DNA from: Emticicia sp. BO119 | GTDB lineage: Bacteria; Bacteroidota; Bacteroidia; Cytophagales; Spirosomataceae | DNA: 64,000 nucleotides | Direction: 5' to 3' | NCBI RefSeq assembly: GCF_013912375.1 | Contig: NZ_JACETV010000001.1 | Span: forward strand, 186,001-250,000 | Shown: positions 43,514 to 53,158 of the stretch, one piece after another | Numbering within the stretch: position 1 is the first letter of the stretch | How the letters are laid out: each line of letters starts with the position of its first letter | Translations under genes and position numbers: made by a program | Notes under the pieces: model-generated | Seen by the model: only the letters and a program-made list of their open reading frames with translations | Told to the model about the DNA's origin: nothing | Databases searched by the model: none

Positions 43514-45991
43514 ATGAAATATATTCTTCCGCTGATAATTAACAGAAGACGAACTAATTATCTCGATTTAAAGAACAGAATATCACAGGAATGTGAGTCT
43601 TTTGTAATAGAACTTCCACAAATGGATAATCCTTTTACAATTCTTTCAATCGATAAAAGCAAATCCATGCAGGCTCTTATCAGCCATGCCAGCGATATTC
43701 CAATTCATCATATTCATTTTTCAGTATCTTTCGATGAAACCGATTCTCGATTCATTATAAGATTATCAACATCAGTTGATTCAGTTATAACGAAAGAAGA
43801 TTCAGAGGAGGAAAACGACTGGAAGAATCCGGTTAAGAATCAGGTAAAAACCCAAAAAAAAGCAACGCAGGAACATAGCACTTTTGTTGCAGGTCAAATA
43901 AAATATACCTGCTTCGATAATGCTTCCGAATTTAATATTATTGGGTCATATATAGACCATGTGCCAGAGGAATCAATAGAAAATGATTGGATCAGATGCC
44001 AGTTTGTGTTTGAATCCAGCCATAAAGAATATCAGAGTGAATTACACTTTTATTTAGCACACGGCAGTTGTTTCCACCATTTCGGTCTTGACTTTGGCTC
44101 TGAGTCTTCACAATTGAAAGTAAGTAGTTATCAGCCAATTGGGCATCATTATCAAAGGAAAACAAAGTCTAAAAACTTGTTTGAAATGGTGAAAGACTTT
44201 AAAGGAATGACTGAAAGCAATCATGATTTTATTCAGCATGAACCGAACACCGATTTCATAAAATCCATATTCTTCCTGAAAAAGAAACTTTCTAACTTCA
44301 GCCTGAAGGATAAATTTATTCACAATGATGATGAATTGAAGTATCTGGTACAGAAAAATGAACTCAACAGTACACTCACCAGTCAGTTTCACCAGCTTTC
44401 AAATCTGAAACTTGCTCATAAACACGGAGAGATTCTTCGGTTTATGGATTTTCAGTCGATTCAGGGTGAAAGAGTGCGTTCCTTGAGTTTAGATGACCTG
44501 AAAAACCAGGCTTATTCAACTATTCTCAAATCTTTCATTGAGGCTACCTTACAGAATGTTATAGATGAAGATAGCCGCAATAACTATATACGTTTCACAA
44601 TTCTGGTTCCGAATATTTATAGTATTCATGAAGTAGCCAACACAAAAGCGGTCATTAACGATATTTTCAACAAGTTGCAACAGACACCCGGTTATGAAGG
44701 GCAAATCAGAGCGTGGGAAGTAGTTACTGTTTCAGAGAGTGATGCAGCTTTCCTGGGGTATTTTGACCAGGGAATGCATCATATAAACCCAAATAAATAT
44801 TATATTATTATCGACTGCGGCAAGGGTACAACAGATTTTTCAATTATTCAGACAAGTAGCAATAATGCCAAAAAAATCAAATCGCTGTATCGGAATGGTT
44901 TTGCAGGAGCAGGTAACCTGATAAGCTATGCTTTTTTTGAAGCCATGATAGACTTTGTTATTAAAAATGCAGATAACCCTGCTGAAACCAAAGCATTCTT
45001 TCAGGCAATAGAAAAGTCGGAAAAAGCACAGATGAATCTTATTTTTGAAAAGTTAGAATCTTTAAAGTTTCAGTATAGTAATAAATCAAACACAACTCAA
45101 CGGGTGGTTGAAAACAACTGGAATAATGCTAAAAGTGGTGATACTACGTTAAAGAACTTAGCCAACAGCGAAATCACGGCTACCGTTCATAATCTTGCAC
45201 TATTGTTAGAAAAAGTTGATGGGTTTTATGACTGGGGTGGCTACATTGAAAATGCTTGTGAAGCTATTACAGCCAATATTATTGAAAATATCAAGGGGGT
45301 TATTAATAATATCGACAAAAACATTTCGTGCGATGGTATATTACTTACGGGTAGGGGTTTCTTGTTCAATCCACTGTTAGAAAAACTGAAAGGAAGGCTC
45401 ACAACCGAACTTGCATTTGCTCCTGATCTGATTAAAATGCCTGATGAAGCGAGCCAGTTAAAGGCCATCTGCTTAGATGGGATATTTACCAATGGATATG
45501 TTATACATCCGGAATTAGTTGGTTTTCCGATTCACATTTCTACCAAAAAACAAACTCAGGTCTCAGATGGCAGCAAACCAAAGTTCCCGGCATTTTTTGA
45601 TTTTATTCTGAGATTGGCTAACATGCAGGATAACTACGACGAGACCAAAAACAGCTATCGTATAGACAAGCTCGATTCATTGAAATTTCTGATTGGTAAT
45701 ACCCTTTATACAGTAGCAGACAATATATTTTATGATAATAAATGGGTTGAGTCAGTAGATCTGATTTTTACAAAAGATGGCTTTTTTGCCCGGAACATCG
45801 ATAAAGACAACAAGATAATAGGATATTCAAACCTTATTCAGAACTCAGCTATTGATAATGTTACACTACAATATCTGATACCCTCTTTGTTTCCGGCTAA
45901 AATTGATACCGATTATATTCAGGCTTTAAAGCAGGAAGTACCGGAGCCCGACGAAGAATTGGCGACACTGATAAGCCTTTTGCCTGATTAA
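43514..45991 (+). CDS. Actin/Hsp70-fold (ASKHA) ATPase of unknown family
   Basis: An 825-residue soluble protein without a signal peptide. Three nucleotide-binding motifs of the actin/Hsp70/FtsA superfamily are visible. The phosphate-1 loop is FGLDFGSESSQL with D193. The phosphate-2 loop is IIIDCGKGTTDFSII with D434. The adenosine loop is ILLTGRGFLFNPLLEKL around G613. The first 180 residues and the last 150 are extra domains with no recognised motif. Phosphate-1 normally lies at the N-terminus, so this protein has an unusual leading domain (YILPLIINRRRT at its start). The nearest thing I know is the poorly studied SrfB-like group of large Hsp70-fold proteins, but I cannot confirm that. It starts the operon with a SEDS-PBP fusion, suggesting a cytoskeletal or switch ATPase on the inner face of the membrane. 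Confidence 0.75.
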   Translation: MKYILPLIINRRRTNYLDLKNRISQECESFVIELPQMDNPFTILSIDKSKSMQALISHASDIPIHHIHFSVSFDETDSRFIIRLSTSVDSVITKEDSEEENDWKNPVKNQVKTQKKATQEHSTFVAGQIKYTCFDNASEFNIIGSYIDHVPEESIENDWIRCQFVFESSHKEYQSELHFYLAHGSCFHHFGLDFGSESSQLKVSSYQPIGHHYQRKTKSKNLFEMVKDFKGMTESNHDFIQHEPNTDFIKSIFFLKKKLSNFSLKDKFIHNDDELKYLVQKNELNSTLTSQFHQLSNLKLAHKHGEILRFMDFQSIQGERVRSLSLDDLKNQAYSTILKSFIEATLQNVIDEDSRNNYIRFTILVPNIYSIHEVANTKAVINDIFNKLQQTPGYEGQIRAWEVVTVSESDAAFLGYFDQGMHHINPNKYYIIIDCGKGTTDFSIIQTSSNNAKKIKSLYRNGFAGAGNLISYAFFEAMIDFVIKNADNPAETKAFFQAIEKSEKAQMNLIFEKLESLKFQYSNKSNTTQRVVENNWNNAKSGDTTLKNLANSEITATVHNLALLLEKVDGFYDWGGYIENACEAITANIIENIKGVINNIDKNISCDGILLTGRGFLFNPLLEKLKGRLTTELAFAPDLIKMPDEASQLKAICLDGIFTNGYVIHPELVGFPIHISTKKQTQVSDGSKPKFPAFFDFILRLANMQDNYDETKNSYRIDKLDSLKFLIGNTLYTVADNIFYDNKWVESVDLIFTKDGFFARNIDKDNKIIGYSNLIQNSAIDNVTLQYLIPSLFPAKIDTDYIQALKQEVPEPDEELATLISLLPD

Positions 45992-46025
45992 TTTTCAGTA
46001 CTCAAAACCGTAATAGCTTACGCAT

Positions 46026-47192
46026 ATGTTAAAAAACATTGTAATAATCATATTGTCTTTTGTTCCATTATTAAGTAAGGCTGAAGTCGACACACTTAAA
46101 ATTACAAGTGTTGAAACTGATTTTGTACCGAGAACGGCTTTTTTTGAAATACAGTTGAATCCGAATCAGGGCAAACTCCAGAACGGCACCTTGAAGATTT
46201 CTACCAAAGATGATAGTATCGGCATTGTATTAAATAGTAAAGTAATGGCTAATGATACTATCTTTATCATGCAGGATTCAAGCCAGAATGCCCTTAATAA
46301 AATTTACAGCCTTCTGGGTTGTCAGGAATCTGACTTGCAGCAAAAGTATTATTTAGCAGATCCTCGTTATGGTACTGTTGTTTTCAATCACCTGATTAAC
46401 AGAGTATTTAATTTGCCAAAACATCAGCTGACACTTGTCATAACCCCTCAATTTTCTGTTACAGAAGTTACCACACTTGAAACTAACCAGCTTGCCTGGA
46501 TATTGGTCGGGGTATTAGCCGTTAGTGTACTCGTTTTAATCATTTTATATGCTATGGAAAAATCTAAAAAACCTGCCAGCGAAACCAGACTGGTGAAAGA
46601 AAAAATCAAACGTTTTAAGGCTGAATTGATAGAAGAAAGACAAAATAAAGAAATAACAGATGCCGAGGTAATAGATATACTTTGCCAACGCTACTACGAT
46701 CAGATAAGCCTTAGTAAAGACTACACTAAACTAAGTGCTGAATTAGAAAACACCAGGCAGAATTACCAGAATTATATAGCACAAATTGGTACTGAAACTG
46801 AAGAGGAGAAACAGTATTTCAGGCTCATTTCAGAAGCATATATCAAACCATTTGTACGTCATTTTAAAGACGATACACCATATCCGGCGGATGAAGAAAC
46901 CCAACAAAAACTTATTGGAAATCTGATTCCACTGGCTTTCCATTTTATGAGTTTTGTGAAACTCAAAAACAAAGAGGGTATAGAATACGATAAAATGAAT
47001 ATGCAACAATTGTTGAATCCAGCGTTTTTCTCAAGTCTGTTAAAGAAAGTTGATTTTTCTGCCAATGTTACCAATACAGATAATAAGCTGGTATTGCATA
47101 TTATTGAACTACTAAAACAATACTGTGTATCAGAACTGGAAAAAGTAAATATCAACGGATATATTATCAAAAACGAGAAACCGAATGCCTAA
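46026..47192 (+). CDS. Single-pass membrane protein with cytoplasmic helical domain, function unknown
   Basis: A 388-residue protein with a signal peptide (about 1-19), a beta-rich exterior domain (20-155), one membrane helix at about 157-177 and a charged helical cytoplasmic domain (about 180-388) beginning EKIKRFKAELIEERQNKEI. No family is recognised. The topology would let it link an exterior component to the cytoplasmic ATPase encoded 34 bases upstream. Its last eight bases overlap the start of the giant fusion gene, so the two are translationally coupled. Confidence 0.7.
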   Translation: MLKNIVIIILSFVPLLSKAEVDTLKITSVETDFVPRTAFFEIQLNPNQGKLQNGTLKISTKDDSIGIVLNSKVMANDTIFIMQDSSQNALNKIYSLLGCQESDLQQKYYLADPRYGTVVFNHLINRVFNLPKHQLTLVITPQFSVTEVTTLETNQLAWILVGVLAVSVLVLIILYAMEKSKKPASETRLVKEKIKRFKAELIEERQNKEITDAEVIDILCQRYYDQISLSKDYTKLSAELENTRQNYQNYIAQIGTETEEEKQYFRLISEAYIKPFVRHFKDDTPYPADEETQQKLIGNLIPLAFHFMSFVKLKNKEGIEYDKMNMQQLLNPAFFSSLLKKVDFSANVTNTDNKLVLHIIELLKQYCVSELEKVNINGYIIKNEKPNA

Positions 47193-50100
47193 GATAAAAT
47201 CATTGATATTTTTGCTACTGGGTATCGGACTGGTATTGACATTATATTTTTTTGTTAATCTGTTTTCGCTATTTTTTTTTAGTGTAATTGTTTTTTGCTC
47301 ACTTTGTTTTTTAGGGGTTATTATTGCTGAAAAAAATATTGATGGAGAAAGTTTTAGGAAAAAATTTCCGAAACTTGAAACAGCTTCACTGAATGTGAAA
47401 CGACTACAGGCTTATAGGTTTACAACTACTCTGTTGGGCATTAGCTTATTGACAATCATTTATCTGATCTCGGTATTTGTCTTGAAGAAATTTCAACAAC
47501 CTGATGAAGTAAAGCCTTATTTTAACAATGCCGACCATCATGCCCTTACTAATACTGGTGTAGCATTTAAGCATAATTTAGTGCTTTCAACTAACGAAAA
47601 ACAGAGTAGTTCAAACGGCTTGTGGAGTAATGAGAGTGGCAAATTCACAGTCAGACAAAATAGCCAGGGGCAGTTTGTTTTTAGTTTCGACAAATACTTA
47701 GAGCCAGTTTTTAGCCGAGCTACCAGCGAGGAAGATTTCAGGCCTATAAATGCTGTTTTCCCGACACCAGTCCAAAACAGTTTTGTTATAAGTAATGATA
47801 GTATAAGTCTTAATTGCAAAAGTATTGAGACCAAAGATGAGGGTTTCTTATTCAAAAAGAAATTCAGAAAAATCTATCATATCCACATCAGATGTAGCGC
47901 AAAGAGTATTTTGAGGCAATTGAATATTCCAGATACCTATGAGGATGAAATTGAAGTAAAAGACCGACCAATTGAAAAGGGCAAAAGCTTTTATTCATTA
48001 CTGATTGAAAATGATGATTTTGTTTCGCAAAAAGTCCAGTCAAAACAGGTATTGGAGCGTATTCTCCAAACCACCGGAGAATTGTACTTTTTAGCCAGTC
48101 CGAATCCAGGAGGTAAGGAGAAAAATATTACTATCTTCCCTACTAATGATTTCTTTAAGAATAGATTCACATTGAATATTGATGGGAGCCGTAATACTCC
48201 TGAATTGCAATCGACTACAAGCATTGAGGCTGGAAATAGGTTCTTTGTTGGATTTTACAATTCCCGGAAACAGTATTTTTTCAATGCACTTGATAAAAGC
48301 CTCTATCCAAAAAGCTCTAATACGGCCGTTCTGAATTTTGATTTTCCACAATACTTCGTTCTTTCAGCCCAAAAGGATAGAGCTGAAATAGGTACGAAAC
48401 AAATCCGTTTTTTAGACAATCATTATACTCAGTTGCTGAATTCTTCACTAAAAGAAGGTTTTTTGTTTCATGAAGACCTGCGCAATGCACGCTCGAATGT
48501 GTTTTCAGGGACCATGATTTATACCCTGAATCCAACAGGAGTAGAGTTTTCAGGAGAAGTAACAGATAACTTTAAAAATGACCAGCAAAGCGAAATTTTC
48601 AGCAAATACTTCTCTCTTCATTCGCAAAATGCTGAGTATGAGTGGCTTTTTCAGATTCGTGATTTTTCAGACAACGGTTTTTCTTTGAATCATAATCTGA
48701 TTTACCTTTCTGTTTTATTTTTGCTATTTGTTTTTACGCTTTTATTCAATGCTGATTATGGCTTAGAGCGGATTGAAGCAATTATTTATGCGGTAGTCTA
48801 TGCTTTGCTTACGTATCGTTTTATATTACTCTGGCGTGTAGCCACTTTCCCACCACTCGAAAACATCAATAAATATGAATTAGAGACCACTCTCATCCGT
48901 TTCGACTTCTCATTTATTAAATATACGCTCTCTCTGCCACTAACTTTTCTACTTCCGGTAATATTCATTATACTATTGAACATTTACCGTTTTCAGAAAG
49001 AAACCATTATCCATTTGGTAGCGAAAGTACAGAATTCGCATCAGAAATACCTTTATTATCACCTCAATGTATTAGGTATTTGTGCCGTTGTATTAATGGT
49101 TACAGGCTATGACCTCATCTATCGTATAGGCGGGGTTTTTATTCCTCTCATCGCTTATTTATTTTTTTCGGCAAAAGTTAATCAACTATATCAGCAACAA
49201 ACTTTTGTTCCCAACCAAACTCGTGCAAAGCTTCTCAATTATCTGCATCAGTTTTATTATTACCTTACTGTAAATAATGAGTTTTATCTGACTGTTGCTA
49301 CATTAGTCTTCTTTGCCGTTTTTGACAGAGGCTTTGCAGTGCTTTTTCTCCTGTTTTTATTATTGAAAAATGTGTTTACCAATTTCTTACGTAAACCATA
49401 TACAACCAAAGCTGGAAATCGCTTTGCTATGTTCTGGAGACCTGATAATTATTGGATTTATGGTATTCTTTCGTTTGTCATTTATATTTTGTTTATAGGG
49501 TATAAGCCGCTCTTTCATAAAATACTCATTCACAGAGATATTCTGCTCATAATTGTCATTGTATTGGTATTAACTTATGTGTATTTGGCACAGAACAAAT
49601 ATAAAAGCAGATTCCTGATAGGTGGTGTAGTGTTAATAGCTTTACTTTTAATACCATTTACCAAGGTTAGATTAGATGCTTTTGTTGATAACGAATTGAA
49701 GAATGTAGTGCATCGTGCATCGCTTATTTATCAACCTGTCGACGAGTTAATCAGTGAAAATGATTATGATTCTTTCAGAGAACACAAAATTGTAGAAACT
49801 GCAGAGGGCCAATGGTTTATTAATAATTATCTGAACAAGACACGCAATGAATCAAAACGTATTGATTTCAAGCCCCATTTTAACAGAGGGGTAAACTATT
49901 CTACCCAAACAAGAGACGTGGTTGTCCCCCGATATATTATTGCAGAGTTTGGCAACTGGATAATCATCTGGATATTAATTGTGTTGGCCATACCAATGAT
50001 TTTTTACCTGATAGCCTATCAACTATATCAGAAGGGAAAAAATGGTGAAGTAAATTTTGCTCCGTCTTCTTATAATGGCAGTATTGCCCTGATTTTAGTT

Positions 50101-52707
50101 TTTACTTTAGGCTTCTTTGTCTGGCTGGCATCTACCAATCGGTTTGTGTTTTTCGGGCAGGATTTTCCATTTCTGAGTCTTACAAGTAAGTTAAGCTTAT
50201 TATTACCACTTACTTTATTCTTTATTCCGCTGCTCAATCAACCTGTTGAACGAAAAATAAAGATTATTTCACCTACTTTTGATTTTTCGAGAATGGGTAT
50301 CTTTTTTATTATTATTGCCATTTTCCTTTTATTAAGCGGGCGTTCAAATAATCTACAGGAAACCAACTTTCAGATTTCGTTAAAGAAAACGGAAGAAATG
50401 ATTAATGACAAACTAAATACACTATTGAATAATATCCAGGATACTGTTAAAATTGATAATCGGGCAGTTTTTAATCAGACGAACAGAATCCCACAGGATT
50501 TGTCTAAAATCCTTTCAATTCTGTTAAATTCTAAAGATTATAGCAATTTATACGAACAATCAGATAAATATTCTCAAAGTATTCTGGATATCCTTAAAGA
50601 GAATCCTGCTACGGCCTTTAAACAGGATAGCCCTATTTATCTTAGATTTGATGATGACCGTTATCAATCAGTTTATAACAAGCATTTGTATCTTGAATTA
50701 CCTCCCTATGAAGATCGTATTGTCTGGAAAGGGAATCTGTACCAGGAAAGTCTGGATTCATTGCAATATCCTGTTCTAAGAATCTATAATCAACCGGTAA
50801 CAGGTAAAGGACTGCCTTATTTTACAGGTTCACAGGGTGGTACTTTAAAAGTGGCAGTTTTACCTGATTCATGGTTTAGCAATACAGCAGAGCCGTTAGT
50901 ATTGATGAATCTTGAAAATACAGTAAAGCATACTAAGGCAACTATTGATATAGTATCAAGCCGCAATGAAAAAATACTGAATCAGCAGGTAAGTGGGTTT
51001 GTAAATAAGCTGAGTTTAGATGAAATTGCCAAAGTAAGTGAAGGTAAAAACCATTTTCTGGTATCGTATGCCAATGATAATAATTATGCCTTTATGGCGA
51101 GTTATTGGATAAATGGTAAACAGCGAATGGTGTATCCAATGGCAGATAAACTATTCTGGGTATATCATTATTCCCATGCGCTGAAAACAGCCTATACTGC
51201 CGATAGTCTTTTGCTTAATGATGCCACTATAACACTCGATTTTAAGCTGAATAAAGAAGTGGGGGATACCATAGAGAGGGCATTCAGCAACAAGTTTAAT
51301 AAAACACCGAACTTCAAATTTGCTGTAATGGCGGCAGATGGAGATGGGAAAATACGTCTGATGCAGGATTTTGTAAAAAATCGCACCATGATTGACCCAA
51401 ACAATGCCTTAGCCATAGACAAAATGAATCAGCGACATTTCTTTTTTAGCAATAATAAGAATGAAAGGGATCAGTGGGGCAATACTAACTTATTGCATCT
51501 TGCTTATGGGCCCGGGTCTTCAGTTAAACCCCTGGTCTTTGCCTCTATAGCTTCAAGATTGAATGCAGGTTGGGAGAATCTGATTTTACAGGCTTCAGAT
51601 CAGTTTGAAATAAAACCCGGCAACGCCAAAGCTTCTGTCGGGCAATATGCCGGATACAAATTACCAGAACGAAAAGGTTGGATAGATGAACATGGCGAGC
51701 ATTTTGGTAATATTAATGCAGTTGAATATCTTCGGCAGTCGAGTAATTTTTATCATTCTGTGCTGATGTTTTTAGGGTCTTACCCCAGAAGCGATTTTAA
51801 ATTGAATGAGAAATATCAGATTCAAAATTTACTGTCCCGAAAATTGAACGACCCTGAGAATCAATTTCCTGCCTTAGAAGTAGCAGGAGTACCGTATCGA
51901 CTAAAATCTCTGAAGGAAAAAGGCTGGCCGAGAAGCTCACGTGATGAAACTACCTATTTTGGTAATGAAAAATCTTTATTGGCCGAAGGATTAGATAAAA
52001 ACCTGAACTTAATTGTTGAGGATGTTGATAAGACAGATTTCAATATCAAAGACAGAGGTAGAGTAAATTATGCCGATACAATGGTATATCACACACTTTA
52101 TAAACAGCAATCAGGAGGCTTTTTATGGAGTTTCCCTGAGCAATCATTTTTTATTCAGGCCGAACGTAAACATACGAATAAACTTACCAACTTTTTTAAC
52201 GGGTTGAAAAATCCGACGCTTGGTGGTACACCCTATAGTATTACACCCCTGAAAATGACAGAGATGTACGGCAAGTTATTTAGCCAGAATAGTGAGTATC
52301 AGTTATACCTGACAAAAAGAGAAAAGCAGCAGTCTGCCTGGAAAGTAGATAGCATTACATGGAAAAATGGGTTTAATGATTTCTTACGTGATAATGTCAT
52401 AAAAGGTATGGAGCAGGTAATGATTAATGGGACTGCTGCGGCTATGTTTAGCGGAAGTAATGTTTATAAAGGCTATTATTTCTACGGAAAAACAGGAACA
52501 ATTAAAGAAGGTGAACAGAACGACTCCAAACGATTGGCCTTAGTGATTGCAAAAAATAATCTGTTAGAAACGCCACTAAAGAAAAATAAATTCTATACGG
52601 TGTATTTTACAGCCAACGAAGCCAATAATCAGGAATGGAGTACTTATCGAATTGTCATCGACCGGATTTTAGCTTCTGAGTCGTTTAAAAATTATATGAA
52701 AGAATGA
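47185..52707 (+). CDS. Predicted SEDS (FtsW/RodA-like) - class B PBP fusion
   Basis: A 1840-residue membrane protein. Residues 1-100 hold three helices and 105-500 a beta-rich exterior domain of unknown family. About twelve helices follow at 505-1010. Their end has diverged SEDS landmarks: AEGQWF (873-878) resembling the GGWFG loop, a long exterior loop with D911 (TRD) followed by IIAEFG, matching the catalytic HTDFIF...EELG segment, and GQDFPFLS (991-998) matching GIPLPFIS. Three helices follow the loop, as in SEDS proteins. Residues about 1060-1840 form a transpeptidase with all three penicillin-binding motifs: SxxK as S1445-S-V-K1448 (GPGSSVKPL), SxN as S1519-S-N1521 and K1769-T-G1771. The transpeptidase call is strong. 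The SEDS call is inference from topology and short motifs. SEDS and bPBP proteins work as a pair in wall synthesis, so a fusion makes functional sense. The gene overlaps both neighbours. Confidence 0.78.
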   Translation: MPKIKSLIFLLLGIGLVLTLYFFVNLFSLFFFSVIVFCSLCFLGVIIAEKNIDGESFRKKFPKLETASLNVKRLQAYRFTTTLLGISLLTIIYLISVFVLKKFQQPDEVKPYFNNADHHALTNTGVAFKHNLVLSTNEKQSSSNGLWSNESGKFTVRQNSQGQFVFSFDKYLEPVFSRATSEEDFRPINAVFPTPVQNSFVISNDSISLNCKSIETKDEGFLFKKKFRKIYHIHIRCSAKSILRQLNIPDTYEDEIEVKDRPIEKGKSFYSLLIENDDFVSQKVQSKQVLERILQTTGELYFLASPNPGGKEKNITIFPTNDFFKNRFTLNIDGSRNTPELQSTTSIEAGNRFFVGFYNSRKQYFFNALDKSLYPKSSNTAVLNFDFPQYFVLSAQKDRAEIGTKQIRFLDNHYTQLLNSSLKEGFLFHEDLRNARSNVFSGTMIYTLNPTGVEFSGEVTDNFKNDQQSEIFSKYFSLHSQNAEYEWLFQIRDFSDNGFSLNHNLIYLSVLFLLFVFTLLFNADYGLERIEAIIYAVVYALLTYRFILLWRVATFPPLENINKYELETTLIRFDFSFIKYTLSLPLTFLLPVIFIILLNIYRFQKETIIHLVAKVQNSHQKYLYYHLNVLGICAVVLMVTGYDLIYRIGGVFIPLIAYLFFSAKVNQLYQQQTFVPNQTRAKLLNYLHQFYYYLTVNNEFYLTVATLVFFAVFDRGFAVLFLLFLLLKNVFTNFLRKPYTTKAGNRFAMFWRPDNYWIYGILSFVIYILFIGYKPLFHKILIHRDILLIIVIVLVLTYVYLAQNKYKSRFLIGGVVLIALLLIPFTKVRLDAFVDNELKNVVHRASLIYQPVDELISENDYDSFREHKIVETAEGQWFINNYLNKTRNESKRIDFKPHFNRGVNYSTQTRDVVVPRYIIAEFGNWIIIWILIVLAIPMIFYLIAYQLYQKGKNGEVNFAPSSYNGSIALILVFTLGFFVWLASTNRFVFFGQDFPFLSLTSKLSLLLPLTLFFIPLLNQPVERKIKIISPTFDFSRMGIFFIIIAIFLLLSGRSNNLQETNFQISLKKTEEMINDKLNTLLNNIQDTVKIDNRAVFNQTNRIPQDLSKILSILLNSKDYSNLYEQSDKYSQSILDILKENPATAFKQDSPIYLRFDDDRYQSVYNKHLYLELPPYEDRIVWKGNLYQESLDSLQYPVLRIYNQPVTGKGLPYFTGSQGGTLKVAVLPDSWFSNTAEPLVLMNLENTVKHTKATIDIVSSRNEKILNQQVSGFVNKLSLDEIAKVSEGKNHFLVSYANDNNYAFMASYWINGKQRMVYPMADKLFWVYHYSHALKTAYTADSLLLNDATITLDFKLNKEVGDTIERAFSNKFNKTPNFKFAVMAADGDGKIRLMQDFVKNRTMIDPNNALAIDKMNQRHFFFSNNKNERDQWGNTNLLHLAYGPGSSVKPLVFASIASRLNAGWENLILQASDQFEIKPGNAKASVGQYAGYKLPERKGWIDEHGEHFGNINAVEYLRQSSNFYHSVLMFLGSYPRSDFKLNEKYQIQNLLSRKLNDPENQFPALEVAGVPYRLKSLKEKGWPRSSRDETTYFGNEKSLLAEGLDKNLNLIVEDVDKTDFNIKDRGRVNYADTMVYHTLYKQQSGGFLWSFPEQSFFIQAERKHTNKLTNFFNGLKNPTLGGTPYSITPLKMTEMYGKLFSQNSEYQLYLTKREKQQSAWKVDSITWKNGFNDFLRDNVIKGMEQVMINGTAAAMFSGSNVYKGYYFYGKTGTIKEGEQNDSKRLALVIAKNNLLETPLKKNKFYTVYFTANEANNQEWSTYRIVIDRILASESFKNYMKE

Positions 52708-53150
52708 AAAATACTTCAAAAATCTATATTTTTCTTGGGCTTTTAGTTTTAGTGGGTACTATTTTATTCTGGTTTTTCGGACATAAACCAACAGCTTTTG
52801 AATCGGTAAAAAATACTGTCACAGAAGAATTATCAGATAGAAATATAGTTAGTATTCAGGTGGATAGTCTGACGAACATCGTTCATCAGGTATATGGAAA
52901 TGATGCCTCTATTTCGCTATCTGATTCTGAAAATTATGTGGTAAAAATACAGAATCAAGGCAATGAAATCAGTAATTTCTATAATGATAACCCTCGTTTA
53001 TTAGAAACTCAGGATAAGCGTTTTTCAATTAAACGTACAGGCAACAAGGTAGTCGCCAATTTTAAAATTGAAAGCATTAATCAACAAAAGTATGCTTTTG
53101 TACCCACTGATGTCGTTTATAAACTATCTGAAATGGCTTATAATAAATAG
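52704..53150 (+). CDS. Small membrane-anchored protein, function unknown
   Basis: A 148-residue protein with one N-terminal membrane helix (about residues 6-25, YIFLGLLVLVGTILFWFF) and an exterior domain of about 115 residues without recognised motifs. Its ATG overlaps the stop of the fusion gene as ATGA, so translation is coupled. By position it may be an accessory of the SEDS-PBP protein, as small bitopic proteins are in known divisome and elongasome complexes. That role is inferred only. Confidence 0.65.
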   Translation: MKNTSKIYIFLGLLVLVGTILFWFFGHKPTAFESVKNTVTEELSDRNIVSIQVDSLTNIVHQVYGNDASISLSDSENYVVKIQNQGNEISNFYNDNPRLLETQDKRFSIKRTGNKVVANFKIESINQQKYAFVPTDVVYKLSEMAYNK

Positions 53151-53158
53151 TATGTTTT

